From Betaproteobacteria bacterium (GTDB lineage Bacteria > Pseudomonadota > Gammaproteobacteria > Burkholderiales > Thiobacillaceae), in contig JACRNB010000015.1 of NCBI GenBank assembly GCA_016219425.1, positions 62,001 to 126,000 on the forward strand: a stretch of DNA of 64,000 nucleotides. Reading direction: 5' to 3'. Of this stretch, positions 31,288 to 40,358 are shown piece by piece. The position numbers were made by a program, and so were the translations under genes. The notes beneath the pieces are model-generated. The model was not told the DNA's origin. It did not search any database and saw only the letters and a list, made by a program, of their open reading frames with translations. The first letter of the stretch is position 1; every line of letters begins with the position of its first letter.

Positions 31288-31830
31288 CTAGTCCCCAAGC
31301 CCGGTCGGCAGCCCGTCGATGCTGACGGCGTTCTTCTCGCGCTGGTACTGCGCCACCCCCTCCGGCCCCTTCTTGCGCAGCCATTCGGTGAGCGAGCCGC
31401 GCTCGCCGGCGTAGCCCATGAGCGGCAGGCCGGCGCCGCAGGAGGTCTGCAACGATTCCACATGCAGCAGCACGATCTGGCGCGCGCCGGGCAGGTCGGG
31501 GAACTGCGGGGCCAGTTCCGCCCAGCGCGCATCGTCCGGGCGCACGCTTTCGCCCTGTCCGTACAGGCGCAGGATCAGGGCGTCGGCGCTGAAGCTGCAA
31601 AACATCAGGGTCATGCGCGGGTCCGCGCGCAGGTGCGCGGCGGTTTCGGCGCCGCTGCCGGTGAGGTCGAGATACGCCACGGTGCGTTCGTCCAGCACGC
31701 GCAGGCAGTCCAACCCCTTGGGCGAGAGGCTGATGCGCGCGCCGGCGGCGGCAGTGGCGACGAAGAACACCTTCTGGCGGGCGATGAAGGCGCGGTGTTC
31801 GGGGGTGAGGGCGGCGAAGAATTTGGCCAT
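31288..31830 (-). CDS. pyridoxamine 5'-phosphate oxidase-fold FMN-binding protein
   Basis: A 180-residue protein of the split-barrel PPOX class (FFVATAAAGARISLSPKG, VAYLDLTGSGAETAAHL, MTLMFCSF). Such proteins bind FMN, F420 or heme and act as oxidoreductases, but the substrate cannot be read from this sequence. GGGGAG lies five bases upstream of the ATG. The ATG lies 2 bases from the ubiX stop, so it is probably co-transcribed with ubiX. Confidence 0.82.
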   Translation of the reverse strand: MAKFFAALTPEHRAFIARQKVFFVATAAAGARISLSPKGLDCLRVLDERTVAYLDLTGSGAETAAHLRADPRMTLMFCSFSADALILRLYGQGESVRPDDARWAELAPQFPDLPGARQIVLLHVESLQTSCGAGLPLMGYAGERGSLTEWLRKKGPEGVAQYQREKNAVSIDGLPTGLGD

Positions 31831-31832
31831 GG

Positions 31833-32426
31833 TCACTCCCCCCAGCGCGGCATCAGTTCATGCGCCACACCCAACTGGTCGAGCACGCGGGCGACGATGA
31901 AATCCGTAACCTGTTCCACCGTCTGCGGGCGGTGATAGAAGCCGGGGTTGGCGGGCAGGATCACCGCGCCGGCTTCCGCCAGCAGGGTCATGTTGCGCAG
32001 GTGGACGAGGGAAAAAGGCGTCTCGCGCGCGACCAGGATGAGCGGGCGGCGCTCCTTCAGCATGACGTCGGCGGCGCGTTCGATCAGGTTGTCCGCCATG
32101 CCGTGGGCGATGGCCGCGAGCGCGCCCATGGTGCAGGGGCAGACCACCATGGCGTCCGCCGGGTTGGAGCCGGAGGCGGCGGGGGCGAACCACTCCTTCT
32201 CGCCGTAGGCGTTGAGCGCGCCGGGGTGACCGGGGAAACGGGCGTTGAAGAAGTCGGCCAGGCCATCGCCGGGCAGGGTCAGGTCCAGTTCCTGGCGCGC
32301 CACCACGCGCGCCGCCTGGGAGACCAGCAGATCGACCCGGCAGCCTGCGTTGAGCAGGCATTCCAGCAGACGGACGCCGTAGGCCATGCCGGAGGCGCCG
32401 GTGAGGGCGAGGGTGATGCGTTTCAT
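31833..32426 (-). CDS. ubiX: UbiX flavin prenyltransferase
   Basis: UbiX prenylates FMN to give the cofactor used by UbiD decarboxylases in ubiquinone synthesis. The 197-residue protein has the flavoprotein start ITLALTGASGMAYGVRLLE, VVCPCTMGALAAIAHGMADNLI, and a C-terminal NPGFYHRPQTVEQVTDFIVAR, all UbiX signatures. A REP-like element lies just upstream of it, after the Gx-family gene. Confidence 0.95.
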   Translation of the reverse strand: MKRITLALTGASGMAYGVRLLECLLNAGCRVDLLVSQAARVVARQELDLTLPGDGLADFFNARFPGHPGALNAYGEKEWFAPAASGSNPADAMVVCPCTMGALAAIAHGMADNLIERAADVMLKERRPLILVARETPFSLVHLRNMTLLAEAGAVILPANPGFYHRPQTVEQVTDFIVARVLDQLGVAHELMPRWGE

Positions 32427-32449
32427 GCGACGGAGGGTAGCACGCCCCT

Positions 32450-32476
32450 TGTAGGAGCCCGGCTGCGCCGGGCGAT
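32450..32476. repeat. single REP-like unit (family 1)
   Basis: One copy of the GTAGGAGCCCGGCTG dyad lies between ubiX and the end of the Gx-family gene. It reaches to within a few bases of that gene's stop codon. Confidence 0.85.
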
Positions 32477-32479
32477 CAG

Positions 32480-32980
32480 CTACCTGTCGAGCAGCCGCCC
32501 CGCCGCCAGTCCGTTCACCAACCCGGTGATCCAGGCGGTGGTGAGAAACAGCGGCATCAGGGACATCAATCCGCCGCCGGGCATGAGCCAGAGGTCCACC
32601 ACCGCAAGCTGCGCGCCGATGTGGGCGAAGGCGGCGAGCAGGGACAGGCTGACGGGGCCGAATCCGCGTTGCGGCAGATGTACGGCCCAGGCCAGGGTGA
32701 GCAGGCTGGCGATGCCGCCGGAGAGCGAAAGCAGGAAGGCGGGGGTGAGGAACTGGCCCAGAAACAACGCACCGGCGACGATGCGCAGGATCGCCACCCA
32801 GGCCGCCATGCGCCAGCCGTATCGGTACAGCACCACCAGGGTGACGATGTTGGCGAGGCCGGGTTTGACGCCGGGGATGGGCAGGGGGATGGCCGCCTCG
32901 ACCAGGGTCAGGCCGATGGCCGCCGCCGCCAGGGCGGCGACGCGCTTGTCTTCGGGGGTGGCGGTCAGTTCGAGTTGCAT
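32480..32980 (-). CDS. Gx transporter family membrane protein (heptaprenyl diphosphate synthase component I-like)
   Basis: A 166-residue, strongly hydrophobic protein with about five membrane segments. The motif EAAIPLPIPGVKPGLANIVTL is diagnostic of the Hpre_diP_synt_I / Gx transporter family, an S-component-like fold. The substrate is not established. The start follows a long upstream open frame that lacks family similarity and was ignored. It diverges from the ion channel gene by about 30 bases. Confidence 0.85.
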   Translation of the reverse strand: MQLELTATPEDKRVAALAAAAIGLTLVEAAIPLPIPGVKPGLANIVTLVVLYRYGWRMAAWVAILRIVAGALFLGQFLTPAFLLSLSGGIASLLTLAWAVHLPQRGFGPVSLSLLAAFAHIGAQLAVVDLWLMPGGGLMSLMPLFLTTAWITGLVNGLAAGRLLDR

Positions 32981-33013
32981 GGGCCTATGGTAGCCCGGCG
33001 CTACACTGGGGAC

Positions 33014-33766
33014 ATGGACACCGCACACCCCCAATCCGGCCCCTACCTGCTGTTCATGCTGGCGCTCAGCGTGGTTGCTCTGGGCCTGCTGGCGGTGGAT
33101 GCGCTGATGACGCTGGATGCGGCCACCCATGACCTCATCAACCTGCTGGACAACGCCGTGTGCGTGCTGTTCCTGCTCGATTTCGCGCTGACCTTCTGGC
33201 GCGCCGAGAACCGCATGCGCTACTTCTTCACCTGGGGCTGGCTCGATCTGATCTCCAGCATCCCCATGATCGACGCCCTGCGCTGGGGGCGGCTGGCGCG
33301 GGTGTTCCGCATCTTCCGCGTGTTGCGCGCCTTGCGTGCGGCGCGGCTGCTGGGCGGGCTGATCCTGGAATATCGCGCCCAGAGCGCGGCGCTCACGGCG
33401 GCCTTGATCTCGCTCCTGCTGGTGACGTTCTCCGCCATCGCCATCCTGCATCTGGAGACCGCGCCGGGCTCCAACATCCGCACCGCGGAGGAGGCGCTGT
33501 GGTGGGCGGTGACCACCATCACCACGGTGGGGTACGGCGATTTCTACCCGGTCACGACCGAGGGCCGCTTCCTGGCGACCGGCCTGATGGTCTCCGGCGT
33601 CGGCCTGTTCGGCGCGTTTTCGGGCCTGGTGGCGTCCTGGCTGATGCGCCCGGAGGAGCGCCAGCAGGATTCGGAACTGGCGCAGATTCAGGCCGAACTG
33701 GCCGCCCTGCGCGCTGATCTGGCGCGGCGCGATGCATCGAATCCGCCACCTCGGGACGGTGCATAG
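33014..33766 (+). CDS. voltage-gated-type potassium channel
   Basis: A 250-residue membrane protein of the voltage-gated ion channel superfamily. Six hydrophobic segments are visible, with an Arg-rich S4-like helix (RWGRLARVFRIFRVLRALRAARLL, about residues 90-115) and a pore helix with the potassium filter TTVGYGDFYP. A short C-terminal coiled-coil (DSELAQIQAELAALRADLAR) could form a tetramerisation domain. It is probably a KvAP-like bacterial K+ channel. Confidence 0.9.
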   Translation: MDTAHPQSGPYLLFMLALSVVALGLLAVDALMTLDAATHDLINLLDNAVCVLFLLDFALTFWRAENRMRYFFTWGWLDLISSIPMIDALRWGRLARVFRIFRVLRALRAARLLGGLILEYRAQSAALTAALISLLLVTFSAIAILHLETAPGSNIRTAEEALWWAVTTITTVGYGDFYPVTTEGRFLATGLMVSGVGLFGAFSGLVASWLMRPEERQQDSELAQIQAELAALRADLARRDASNPPPRDGA

Positions 33767-33848
33767 AAAGACCATGCTGCGCCGCCCGGTGATCGTCGCC
33801 GGGGTTGATGCGAAAATGCGCCGTTAATCCATTTCTGAAACACCCCCC

Positions 33849-36800
33849 ATGATGAACGACCTGCCCCGCGCCAAGCGCATGGCGCGCCGTGCGATCACGC
33901 CTGATCGCCTGCGCCGATTGCGCCAGATCAACCTGCAACTGGCCGCCCTGAACCAGCCCGGCTGGGCTGGCGACGCCGATGACTGGATGGACATCGCCGA
34001 TGACCTGCTGCGCAACTACCGTCAGCATCGTCGCCTGTTGCAGGGCTATCGCTGTCCCGCCGACCGTCGCATCCAGGACTTCCTCAACGCCTATCTGGCG
34101 CGCAACGGCGTTCAGGCCGCGTTGGAACTGCCGCACGACAGCTTCGTGCTGGACCGCGCCGGCCTGGCCGCCGAACTCTCCCTGCCCGCCGAGGGCGACC
34201 ATTTCCAGTCGCCCTGGCTGACCTCGTACCGGGTGAAGCAGGGCGTGCTGCACAACCCGCAGAAGGACCGCCGCACCACTCAGGGCGTGTTCCATATCGT
34301 CGAAGGCGGGCTGCCCATCCCCTGGGACAAGAAGGCGGTTCCCGCCAATGTCTTCGCCGCCCTGTTCCGCGCCGCCATGAACCCGCCTGCGGACCTCATG
34401 CGCCTGCCCTTTACCAGCGGCCAGGACGCGCAGGCGCATCTGTGGGCGTCGCTGCTGCTGCGCCCCGTGGTGTCGCCCGAGGTGTCCGGCGTGATGCCGG
34501 AAAAACGCATGGAGACGCGCTTCTTCGCCCCCGGCGGACTGGTCTCCAACCTGGATTTCGTGGAGCGCATCTTCGGCAACGGCGGCGACCCCTACCTGCC
34601 GCAGCATGACGCCGGCCTGGACGTGGACCACTGGTCCGGCCACACCGGCTGCGTGATCCTGGCGCCGCACCTCATCACGCTTTCAAAGCGTGATCTGGGT
34701 TTGCCGCATATCGACCAGGCCACCGAGCGCCAGCGCCGCGACGGCATGTGCTGGCAGGACGAGGGCGAGCGTTACAACGACGGTTCCGCGTTCAAGGTGG
34801 TGTGCCGCGACATGAATGGCGTCATCGTCACGATCATCGCGGACAACTACTTCGGCTACTCCAAGAAGGAGATCAAGTCGCACATCAGCTTTGCCGCCAA
34901 CCTGCTGGGCGGGGCCGAGGAGGAGCACTCCGGCGGCGCGCTCGCCTTCCCCAGCTACAACCTGGGCGACGGTTATGTGCTGGATTCCAAATACCAGGCC
35001 AGCGGCCACACCTACGCCGAGATGAAGGCGCGCTACGCCGACCTGATCGACTTCCGCCCCGAGGGCTATGGCGTGGACCGCAGCTTCAAGGACGTGGTCT
35101 ATCTGCCCGAAGACGCGCGCCTGGACATGCTGGAACAGCGCGCCACCTGGACCTGCGACGGCGCGGAGCAGGGCATCAAGCTGCTGGCGGGCAACCACTA
35201 TCTCTACCCCTGCGGCTTCAAGGTCAGCCTGGAGAAGCACCCGCACGCGCCGTCCTGGCGCTTTGTCGGCAGCGAGCCGGAGGGCGCCTTCTGCTACAAG
35301 CCCTGCACCGTGTCCGGCGGCGGCAAGTCGGAGATCTCCAAGTCGCTCGACTCCGCCGTGCTTTCCGGCCCCTATTACGTTCAGGACTTGAAGCACGACC
35401 TGGATCAGGTCGAGGCGATCTTCCAGCGCGACTACACCGACCGCTTCCGCATCCCCCCCGCGCACGACCCCCGCCCCCTGCTGGCGGACAACCGCACCGT
35501 GGGGTCGGTGATCAAGCTGCTCACCCCGTCCGAGGAATACACCGACGCCTACAACGCCTGGCTCAAGACCATCCCCAACCATGTGCGCGCCCTGGTGTTC
35601 GTGATCAAGCGTTTCTACCGCCAGGAATGGGGCGATGACTGGCGCGAGCACTTCAACGTGGATCTGGTGAACGGCCACCCCGGCCACGAACTCAAGTTCC
35701 ACCGCCGCAAGCTGGAGGCCAGCTATGTGCGCATCGGTCGCCTCAACGAGGGCGCCTGGCGCGTGTACAAGACCCGGCAGGACTTCGTCGGCGCCCGCAA
35801 GATCCAGCTCGCGGACGACATCGCCGCCTCCGCCACCCTGCCCGCGGGGCGCTTCCAATACCTGCGCGGCGGCGTCGAACGCTCCGGCGTGAAGATCGTC
35901 GCAAACTGCGAGGCGCGCCTGTTCCAGCGCCCGGACGACGCCCGCCACCGCGGCCTGGACGCCCAGACCGAGCACGACTTCACCGAGGCGGACAACTTCA
36001 TCTCCAACTTCGAGCCGCTCACGCGCCAGGACGCCATCGACCTGACCGAGGACGTGGTGGGCTTCCACCACTACACCCCGGCGATGCAGGCCTTCATCCG
36101 CGAGGCCGCGCGCGAGGACGGCTATTTCGTCTCCTCCGCCCACGCCCGTCTGGTCAACGGCAAGCCCACGCCCAACGTGCGCTACCTGCAAAAACGCCCG
36201 GACCAGGAACGCCCGCGCGACGGCCATGTCGCGCAGATGGGCGTGCGGCTGGCGCGGCGCATGCCCGCACACGCCCCGGTGCACTGGCCGGTGGACGCCA
36301 TGCTGCCGGGCCGGCGCAACAACCCGCCCGCGCCCGGCATCCCCCCGCTCGCGGTGTACGGCCCCATCCACTACCAGGAGCTGCCGGAACTGTTCATGGA
36401 CTTCATCGCCAGCCTCTCCGGCAAATCCCCCTCCACCACCGGGGCGGGATCGGAAGGCGCGCTGACCAAGGGGCCGTTCAACGCCCTCACCGCCACGGCG
36501 GACCTGAACAACGCCCTGGTCTCCTTCATCCTGTGCGGGCATGACGGCTACTCCACCGCCGCCGGCTTCATCGGCCCCGACCGGCGCGTGGACCACGACA
36601 TCAGCTTCCTCATGCCCGAGATCTGGTGCCGCCTCACGCCGCAGGAGCGCGACGCGCGCTGGCTCATCGGCAAGGGCTACCTGGAGCCGGTGCAGGACTT
36701 TCACCATGAAGGCCGCAACGTGCCCGCCAGCCGCCTGGGCTACCGCATCACCACCCGCTTCATGCACGCCTACCTGGGCAAGATCTTCGACGACCCGGTG

Positions 36801-37295
36801 GGTGCGTTCGACGAGGCCATGCTGCGCCCGGAGACCCAGGATCTGGCCGCCTTCGTCGAAGGCGTCGAGCACATCGCCGAACAGCACGCCAAGGTGGCGC
36901 AGGGCTATCTGGAAGACGGCTCGGTCAATGACGCCTGCCCGCCCCTGAAGGCCCTGCTGCACATCATGGCCACGGGCGATTACGCGGGGATGGGCCTGCA
37001 CCACCCCGACGTTCGCGCCCTGTTCACGCGCGAGAACGTGCTCGCCAGCGACTGGTATCAACGCCGTCTGGCGATCCAGCAGCAGCGCGACATCGCCCTG
37101 GCGCGGCGGCAGGCGGACTACCTCGCCGCCTTCCTGGCCGAGGCCGACACCCGTTGCGAGAGCGGCGAACGCGAGGCCTGCGAGGCCAAGCTCGCCCGCG
37201 CCCGCGCGCGCCTGGCCGAGGTGGAGGCCCCGGCCTACCTGGCAAGCCTGCACGGCGGCCTGGGGGCGGACTGGGTGCATGATGCGGCGGCATGA
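33849..37295 (+). CDS. large protein resembling PPi-dependent phosphoenolpyruvate carboxykinase
   Basis: An 1148-residue cytoplasmic protein with no signal or membrane segments. The best-known relatives of this size carrying an SGGGKSEISKSL motif (here about residues 488-499, preceded by FCYKPCTV) are the PPi-type PEP carboxykinases of Entamoeba and Propionibacterium, which interconvert oxaloacetate plus pyrophosphate with PEP, CO2 and phosphate. Other conserved-looking blocks are CGFKVSLEKHPHAPSWRFVG, IIADNYFGYSKKEIKSHISF and the late GSEGALTKGPFNALT. A charged coiled-coil-like tail follows. The assignment rests on recall of motif and length, so it needs a homology check. It appears to be a single-gene unit. 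Confidence 0.55.
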   Translation: MMNDLPRAKRMARRAITPDRLRRLRQINLQLAALNQPGWAGDADDWMDIADDLLRNYRQHRRLLQGYRCPADRRIQDFLNAYLARNGVQAALELPHDSFVLDRAGLAAELSLPAEGDHFQSPWLTSYRVKQGVLHNPQKDRRTTQGVFHIVEGGLPIPWDKKAVPANVFAALFRAAMNPPADLMRLPFTSGQDAQAHLWASLLLRPVVSPEVSGVMPEKRMETRFFAPGGLVSNLDFVERIFGNGGDPYLPQHDAGLDVDHWSGHTGCVILAPHLITLSKRDLGLPHIDQATERQRRDGMCWQDEGERYNDGSAFKVVCRDMNGVIVTIIADNYFGYSKKEIKSHISFAANLLGGAEEEHSGGALAFPSYNLGDGYVLDSKYQASGHTYAEMKARYADLIDFRPEGYGVDRSFKDVVYLPEDARLDMLEQRATWTCDGAEQGIKLLAGNHYLYPCGFKVSLEKHPHAPSWRFVGSEPEGAFCYKPCTVSGGGKSEISKSLDSAVLSGPYYVQDLKHDLDQVEAIFQRDYTDRFRIPPAHDPRPLLADNRTVGSVIKLLTPSEEYTDAYNAWLKTIPNHVRALVFVIKRFYRQEWGDDWREHFNVDLVNGHPGHELKFHRRKLEASYVRIGRLNEGAWRVYKTRQDFVGARKIQLADDIAASATLPAGRFQYLRGGVERSGVKIVANCEARLFQRPDDARHRGLDAQTEHDFTEADNFISNFEPLTRQDAIDLTEDVVGFHHYTPAMQAFIREAAREDGYFVSSAHARLVNGKPTPNVRYLQKRPDQERPRDGHVAQMGVRLARRMPAHAPVHWPVDAMLPGRRNNPPAPGIPPLAVYGPIHYQELPELFMDFIASLSGKSPSTTGAGSEGALTKGPFNALTATADLNNALVSFILCGHDGYSTAAGFIGPDRRVDHDISFLMPEIWCRLTPQERDARWLIGKGYLEPVQDFHHEGRNVPASRLGYRITTRFMHAYLGKIFDDPVGAFDEAMLRPETQDLAAFVEGVEHIAEQHAKVAQGYLEDGSVNDACPPLKALLHIMATGDYAGMGLHHPDVRALFTRENVLASDWYQRRLAIQQQRDIALARRQADYLAAFLAEADTRCESGEREACEAKLARARARLAEVEAPAYLASLHGGLGADWVHDAAA

Positions 37296-37312
37296 ATCCG
37301 GCCTCGCCAGAA

Positions 37313-37333
37313 CCCCCCTTTGCAAAAGGGGGG
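37313..37333. repeat. short palindrome CCCCCCTTT-GC-AAAAGGGGGG
   Basis: A G/C-then-A/T palindrome 17 bases after the stop of the PEPCK-like gene. It could serve as a terminator stem, although no T-tract follows. Confidence 0.6.
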
Positions 37334-37364
37334 CAGGGGGGATTGGATGGACGCAGGCAGGCTG

Positions 37365-37495
37365 CGCCTGCCCACCCTCTCCCTAACCCTCCCCCCTCAA
37401 GGGGGAGGGGACGCGCCGAGTTCAGCCTTGGCGCGGGTTTTCTCCCCTCCCCCTTGAGGGGCGGGGGAGAGGGTGGGGCGAGCCAAGTTCGCCGT
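37365..37495. repeat. C/G-rich inverted repeats (family 2)
   Basis: Two facing arms containing CCCACCCTCTCCC and CCCTCAAGGGGGAGGGG flank a GCGCCGAGTTCAGCCTTGGCGC centre. Together with the short palindrome before it, this fills most of the 243-base space between the PEPCK-like gene and the pseudouridine synthase gene. I see no gene there. Confidence 0.8.
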
Positions 37496-37538
37496 GAATT
37501 CCTGATGCCTTAACCTCAAAAAATGTAGATTCGCGCCC

Positions 37539-38279
37539 ATGACCCAACCCACCGAAGGCATCCGCCTCTCCAAACTCATGTCCGAGCGCGGCATCTGCTC
37601 GCGCCGCGAGGCCGACATGTATATCGAACAGGGCCTGGTGTTCGTGGACGGCCAGCGCATCTCCGAACTGGGCACGCGGGTGGACCCCGGTTGCCAGATC
37701 CATCTGGCGCAGCAGGCGCAGAAACAGCAGCAACAGCGCGTCACCGTGCTGCTGCACAAGCCCATCGGCTACGTCTCCGGCCAGCCGGAACCGGGCTACC
37801 AGCCCGCCGTGGTCCTGATCCGCCCCGAGACCCAGTGGCGCGAGGATGACGGCGCCAGGTTCAAACCGGCCATGCTCAAGGGCCTGGCCCCGGCGGGTCG
37901 GCTGGACATCGACTCCACCGGCCTCCTGGTGCTGACCCAGGACGGGCGCATCGCCAAGCAGCTCATCGGCGACGACTCCGACGTGGAAAAGGAATACCTG
38001 GTGCGGGTGGGCGGCCAGCTCTCCGAACAGGGAATGAAACTGCTCAACCACGGCCTGGAACTGGATGGCCGCCCGTTGCGTCCGGCGCGGGTGGCCTGGC
38101 AGAACGAGGACCAGCTCCGCTTCATCCTCAAGGAAGGCCGCAAACGCCAGATTCGCCGCATGTGCGAGCTGGTGGGCCTGCGCGTGCTGGGCCTGAAGCG
38201 CGTGCGCATCGGCCAGGTGCGCCTGGGCGACCTGCCCATGGGGCAGTGGCGGGTGCTGAAGGAAGGCGAGCGGTTTTGA
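37539..38279 (+). CDS. rluF: rRNA pseudouridine synthase, RsuA/RluF family
   Basis: A 246-residue enzyme with an N-terminal S4 domain ([22 protein letters not shown]) and a catalytic domain with the RsuA-family motif [17 protein letters not shown], whose Asp attacks the uridine. [16 protein letters not shown] follows near the C-terminus. The S4 region and [12 protein letters not shown] resemble RluF, which modifies U2604 of 23S rRNA, more than RsuA. The exact target is inferred. Confidence 0.85.
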   Translation: MTQPTEGIRLSKLMSERGICSRREADMYIEQGLVFVDGQRISELGTRVDPGCQIHLAQQAQKQQQQRVTVLLHKPIGYVSGQPEPGYQPAVVLIRPETQWREDDGARFKPAMLKGLAPAGRLDIDSTGLLVLTQDGRIAKQLIGDDSDVEKEYLVRVGGQLSEQGMKLLNHGLELDGRPLRPARVAWQNEDQLRFILKEGRKRQIRRMCELVGLRVLGLKRVRIGQVRLGDLPMGQWRVLKEGERF

Positions 38280-38305
38280 TTTCCCTGCTCGCTGTGTCGG
38301 TATGT

Positions 38306-38335
38306 TTGACATATGGGTGGCATCCCTGTTCTAAC
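38306..38335 (+). promoter_or_regulatory. sigma-70 promoter for the PEP-CTERM gene
   Basis: A perfect TTGACA followed after 18 bases by TCTAAC, in a locally AT-rich gap. It lies about 80 bases upstream of the ATG. Confidence 0.45.
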
Positions 38336-38416
38336 AGACTGATTTGACTTGTTTTTATGTGTTGGCTTGATTTTTGCTGTGCAGGCCCCATCCGTTTTCG
38401 CAAAGGGGTTCCACTC

Positions 38417-39028
38417 ATGAAGCGCATCGCCAGTTTCCTGCTGTTTCTCGCCTTGTTCGGCAGCGTCGCCGCCCACGCCACCCTGGTTTCCTCACGCATC
38501 AACATTGATAACTCGTTCGACTTCTACATCAGCACGAACGATGCCACCACGGGAACCTATGTGGGGTCCGGCAGCAACTGGGGGTTCGGCTATACCTTCA
38601 CCTCCGCGCTGACCAGCGGCGTGAACAATTACCTCCATGTGGTGGCGCGGAATGAGGGCGGGCCGGGCGGGTTTCTGGGCGAATTCAGCCTGAGCGACGC
38701 CGCGTTCGAGTTCGCCAACGGAACCCAGTACCTGGGCACCAACGCCACCGACTGGGTGTACCGCTGGGGCAACTTTGCGGCGCCGGACAACGCTGTGGTG
38801 GACGAGGGCGCGAACGGCGTCGGCCCCTGGGGCTACCGGTCTGGCTACAGCAGCAGCGCGCCCCACTGGATCTGGAACTACTACTCCAACGGCGGCCACG
38901 ACTACAACACGCTGTTCTTCTCCGCCGAGATTCGCACGGCGGCGGCGGTTCCGGAGCCCTCTTCCCTGGCCTTGCTCGGCATCGCGGTCCTGGGCCTGGG
39001 CCTTGCCCGGCGGCGCAGACCGGCCTGA
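38417..39028 (+). CDS. PEP-CTERM sorting domain protein
   Basis: A 203-residue secreted protein: signal peptide (MKRIASFLLFLALFGSVAAHA), a Gly/Ser/Asn/Tyr-rich beta-type body, then VPEPSSLALLGIAVLGLGLARRRRPA, the VPEP motif, single membrane helix and Arg cluster that target proteins to exosortase. Such proteins are made by bacteria with an EPS/exosortase system. The body is not recognised as a named family. It has its own promoter and a strong terminator. Confidence 0.93.
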   Translation: MKRIASFLLFLALFGSVAAHATLVSSRINIDNSFDFYISTNDATTGTYVGSGSNWGFGYTFTSALTSGVNNYLHVVARNEGGPGGFLGEFSLSDAAFEFANGTQYLGTNATDWVYRWGNFAAPDNAVVDEGANGVGPWGYRSGYSSSAPHWIWNYYSNGGHDYNTLFFSAEIRTAAAVPEPSSLALLGIAVLGLGLARRRRPA

Positions 39029-39041
39029 ACGCCTCCTGCAC

Positions 39042-39070
39042 AAAAAAGGCTGCCTTGCGCAGCCTTTTTC
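39042..39070 (+). terminator. rho-independent terminator after the PEP-CTERM gene
   Basis: AAAAAGGCTGC and GCAGCCTTTTT pair around CTTGC, with the T-tract built into the 3' arm. Confidence 0.8.
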
Positions 39071-39157
39071 ATTTCCGCCCCGCGCGGCCATGAGCCGCCG
39101 GGGCGCTGCGGCATTCCCGCTAAAATGCCAGCCACTTCTCTCCACCCGCCTCCGTCC

Positions 39158-39994
39158 ATGAATTTCGCGCTCGTCCTTTTTGTCGCCCTCACCGTCACGG
39201 GCCTGATCTGGCTGCTGGATCACCTGTTCCTGGCCCGACACCGCGCCGCCGACGCACGTTTGCCGGTGCTGGTGGATTACTCCAAGAGCTTTTTCCCGGT
39301 CATCCTCATCGTCTTCGTACTGCGCTCGTTCTTGGTGGAGCCGTTCAAGATCCCATCCGGTTCCATGCTGCCGACCCTGCTGATCGGCGACTTCATCCTG
39401 GTGAACAAGTTCGAGTACGGCATCCGTCTGCCGGTGATCAACAAAAAGGTGATTGCGCTGGGCAGCCCGCAGAACGGCGACGTGATGGTGTTCCGCTATC
39501 CCGCCGACCCCTCCCTGGACTACATCAAGCGCGTGGTGGGGGTTCCGGGGGACGTGGTGGAATACCGCGACAAACAACTCAGCCTCAATGGCAAGCCGGT
39601 GGCGCGCACCGCTTCGGGCAAGTTCGAGTACACCGGCGAGGGGCTCAACTATGTGGTGGGGGATACCTGGTCGGAGCAGTTGGGCCGACACGCCCACACC
39701 GCCATGACGATGAAAGGAGCGCCGTCGGTGAACGTGCCGCAGGTGATTGGCGATTTCCCGTTCCGCGACAACTGCCGCTACGACGACTCCGGCTTCAAAT
39801 GCACCGTGCCCCAGGGCCACTATTTCATGATGGGCGACAACCGCGACGCCTCGAACGACTCCCGCTACTGGGGCTTCGTGCCGGATGAGAACATCGTCGG
39901 GCGCGCCTTCTTCATCTGGTGGAACTTCGAGGATTTTCTCAACACGCTGAAGACCTTCTCAGCGCCCAGCCGGATAGGGCTTTCGATCCCGTGA
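39158..39994 (+). CDS. lepB: signal peptidase I
   Basis: LepB removes signal peptides at the periplasmic face of the inner membrane. The 278-residue protein has two N-terminal membrane segments, the catalytic serine in IPSGSMLPTL (about residue 69), the general-base lysine in YIKRVVGVPGD (about residue 123), and the box-E motif MGDNRDASNDSRYWG. The ATG giving MNFALVLFVALTV was preferred over an earlier in-frame one. It begins the classic lepB-rnc-era-recO-pdxJ run. Confidence 0.96.
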   Translation: MNFALVLFVALTVTGLIWLLDHLFLARHRAADARLPVLVDYSKSFFPVILIVFVLRSFLVEPFKIPSGSMLPTLLIGDFILVNKFEYGIRLPVINKKVIALGSPQNGDVMVFRYPADPSLDYIKRVVGVPGDVVEYRDKQLSLNGKPVARTASGKFEYTGEGLNYVVGDTWSEQLGRHAHTAMTMKGAPSVNVPQVIGDFPFRDNCRYDDSGFKCTVPQGHYFMMGDNRDASNDSRYWGFVPDENIVGRAFFIWWNFEDFLNTLKTFSAPSRIGLSIP

Positions 39995-40002
39995 GGAGCA
40001 CC

Positions 40003-40350
40003 ATGAAACCGCAACGCGGCGCCGGCCTGATCGGCATGCTTTTCTTTCTCTCCGTCCTTGGCATGGCGGCCTACGCAGGCATGCAGACCATCCCGGCCTT
40101 CATGGACCACTGGGTGGCCGAGCGCGCCATGAAGAATGCCTTGCAGGGCGGCGAGAACGCTTCTGCGGACGATATCCGCAGCCGTTTCGAGCGGGATCTG
40201 GAACTCAACAACATCAAGTCCATCAGCGGACGGAATCTGGCGCTGGAACGCACCGCCGCGGGTTTCCGGGGGACGCTGTCCTACAGCGTCAAGAAGCCCC
40301 TGTTCGGCCCCCTCAGCCTCTGCCTGGACTTCGAGTCCAGCACCCGCTGA
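40003..40350 (+). CDS. DUF4845 membrane-anchored protein
   Basis: A 115-residue protein with an N-terminal membrane helix in pilin-like context (RGAGLIGMLFFLSVLGMAAYAG), typical of DUF4845 proteins found between lepB and rnc in betaproteobacteria. The remainder is soluble and probably periplasmic. The function is unknown. GAGGAG precedes the ATG; lepB ends 8 bases upstream and rnc starts 8 bases downstream. Confidence 0.88.
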   Translation: MKPQRGAGLIGMLFFLSVLGMAAYAGMQTIPAFMDHWVAERAMKNALQGGENASADDIRSRFERDLELNNIKSISGRNLALERTAAGFRGTLSYSVKKPLFGPLSLCLDFESSTR

Positions 40351-40358
40351 CCCCGCCC

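Noticed and set aside
35300-35350. SGGGKSEISKS in the 1148-residue protein as a standard Walker A kinase.
   Set aside because: Spacing does not fit GxxxxGK[ST] in a P-loop context and the protein has no following Walker B; the PEPCK-like explanation fits better.
34683-37325. An 880-codon open frame antisense to the PEPCK-like gene.
   Set aside because: Same codon-bias shadow effect; no start context or domain content.
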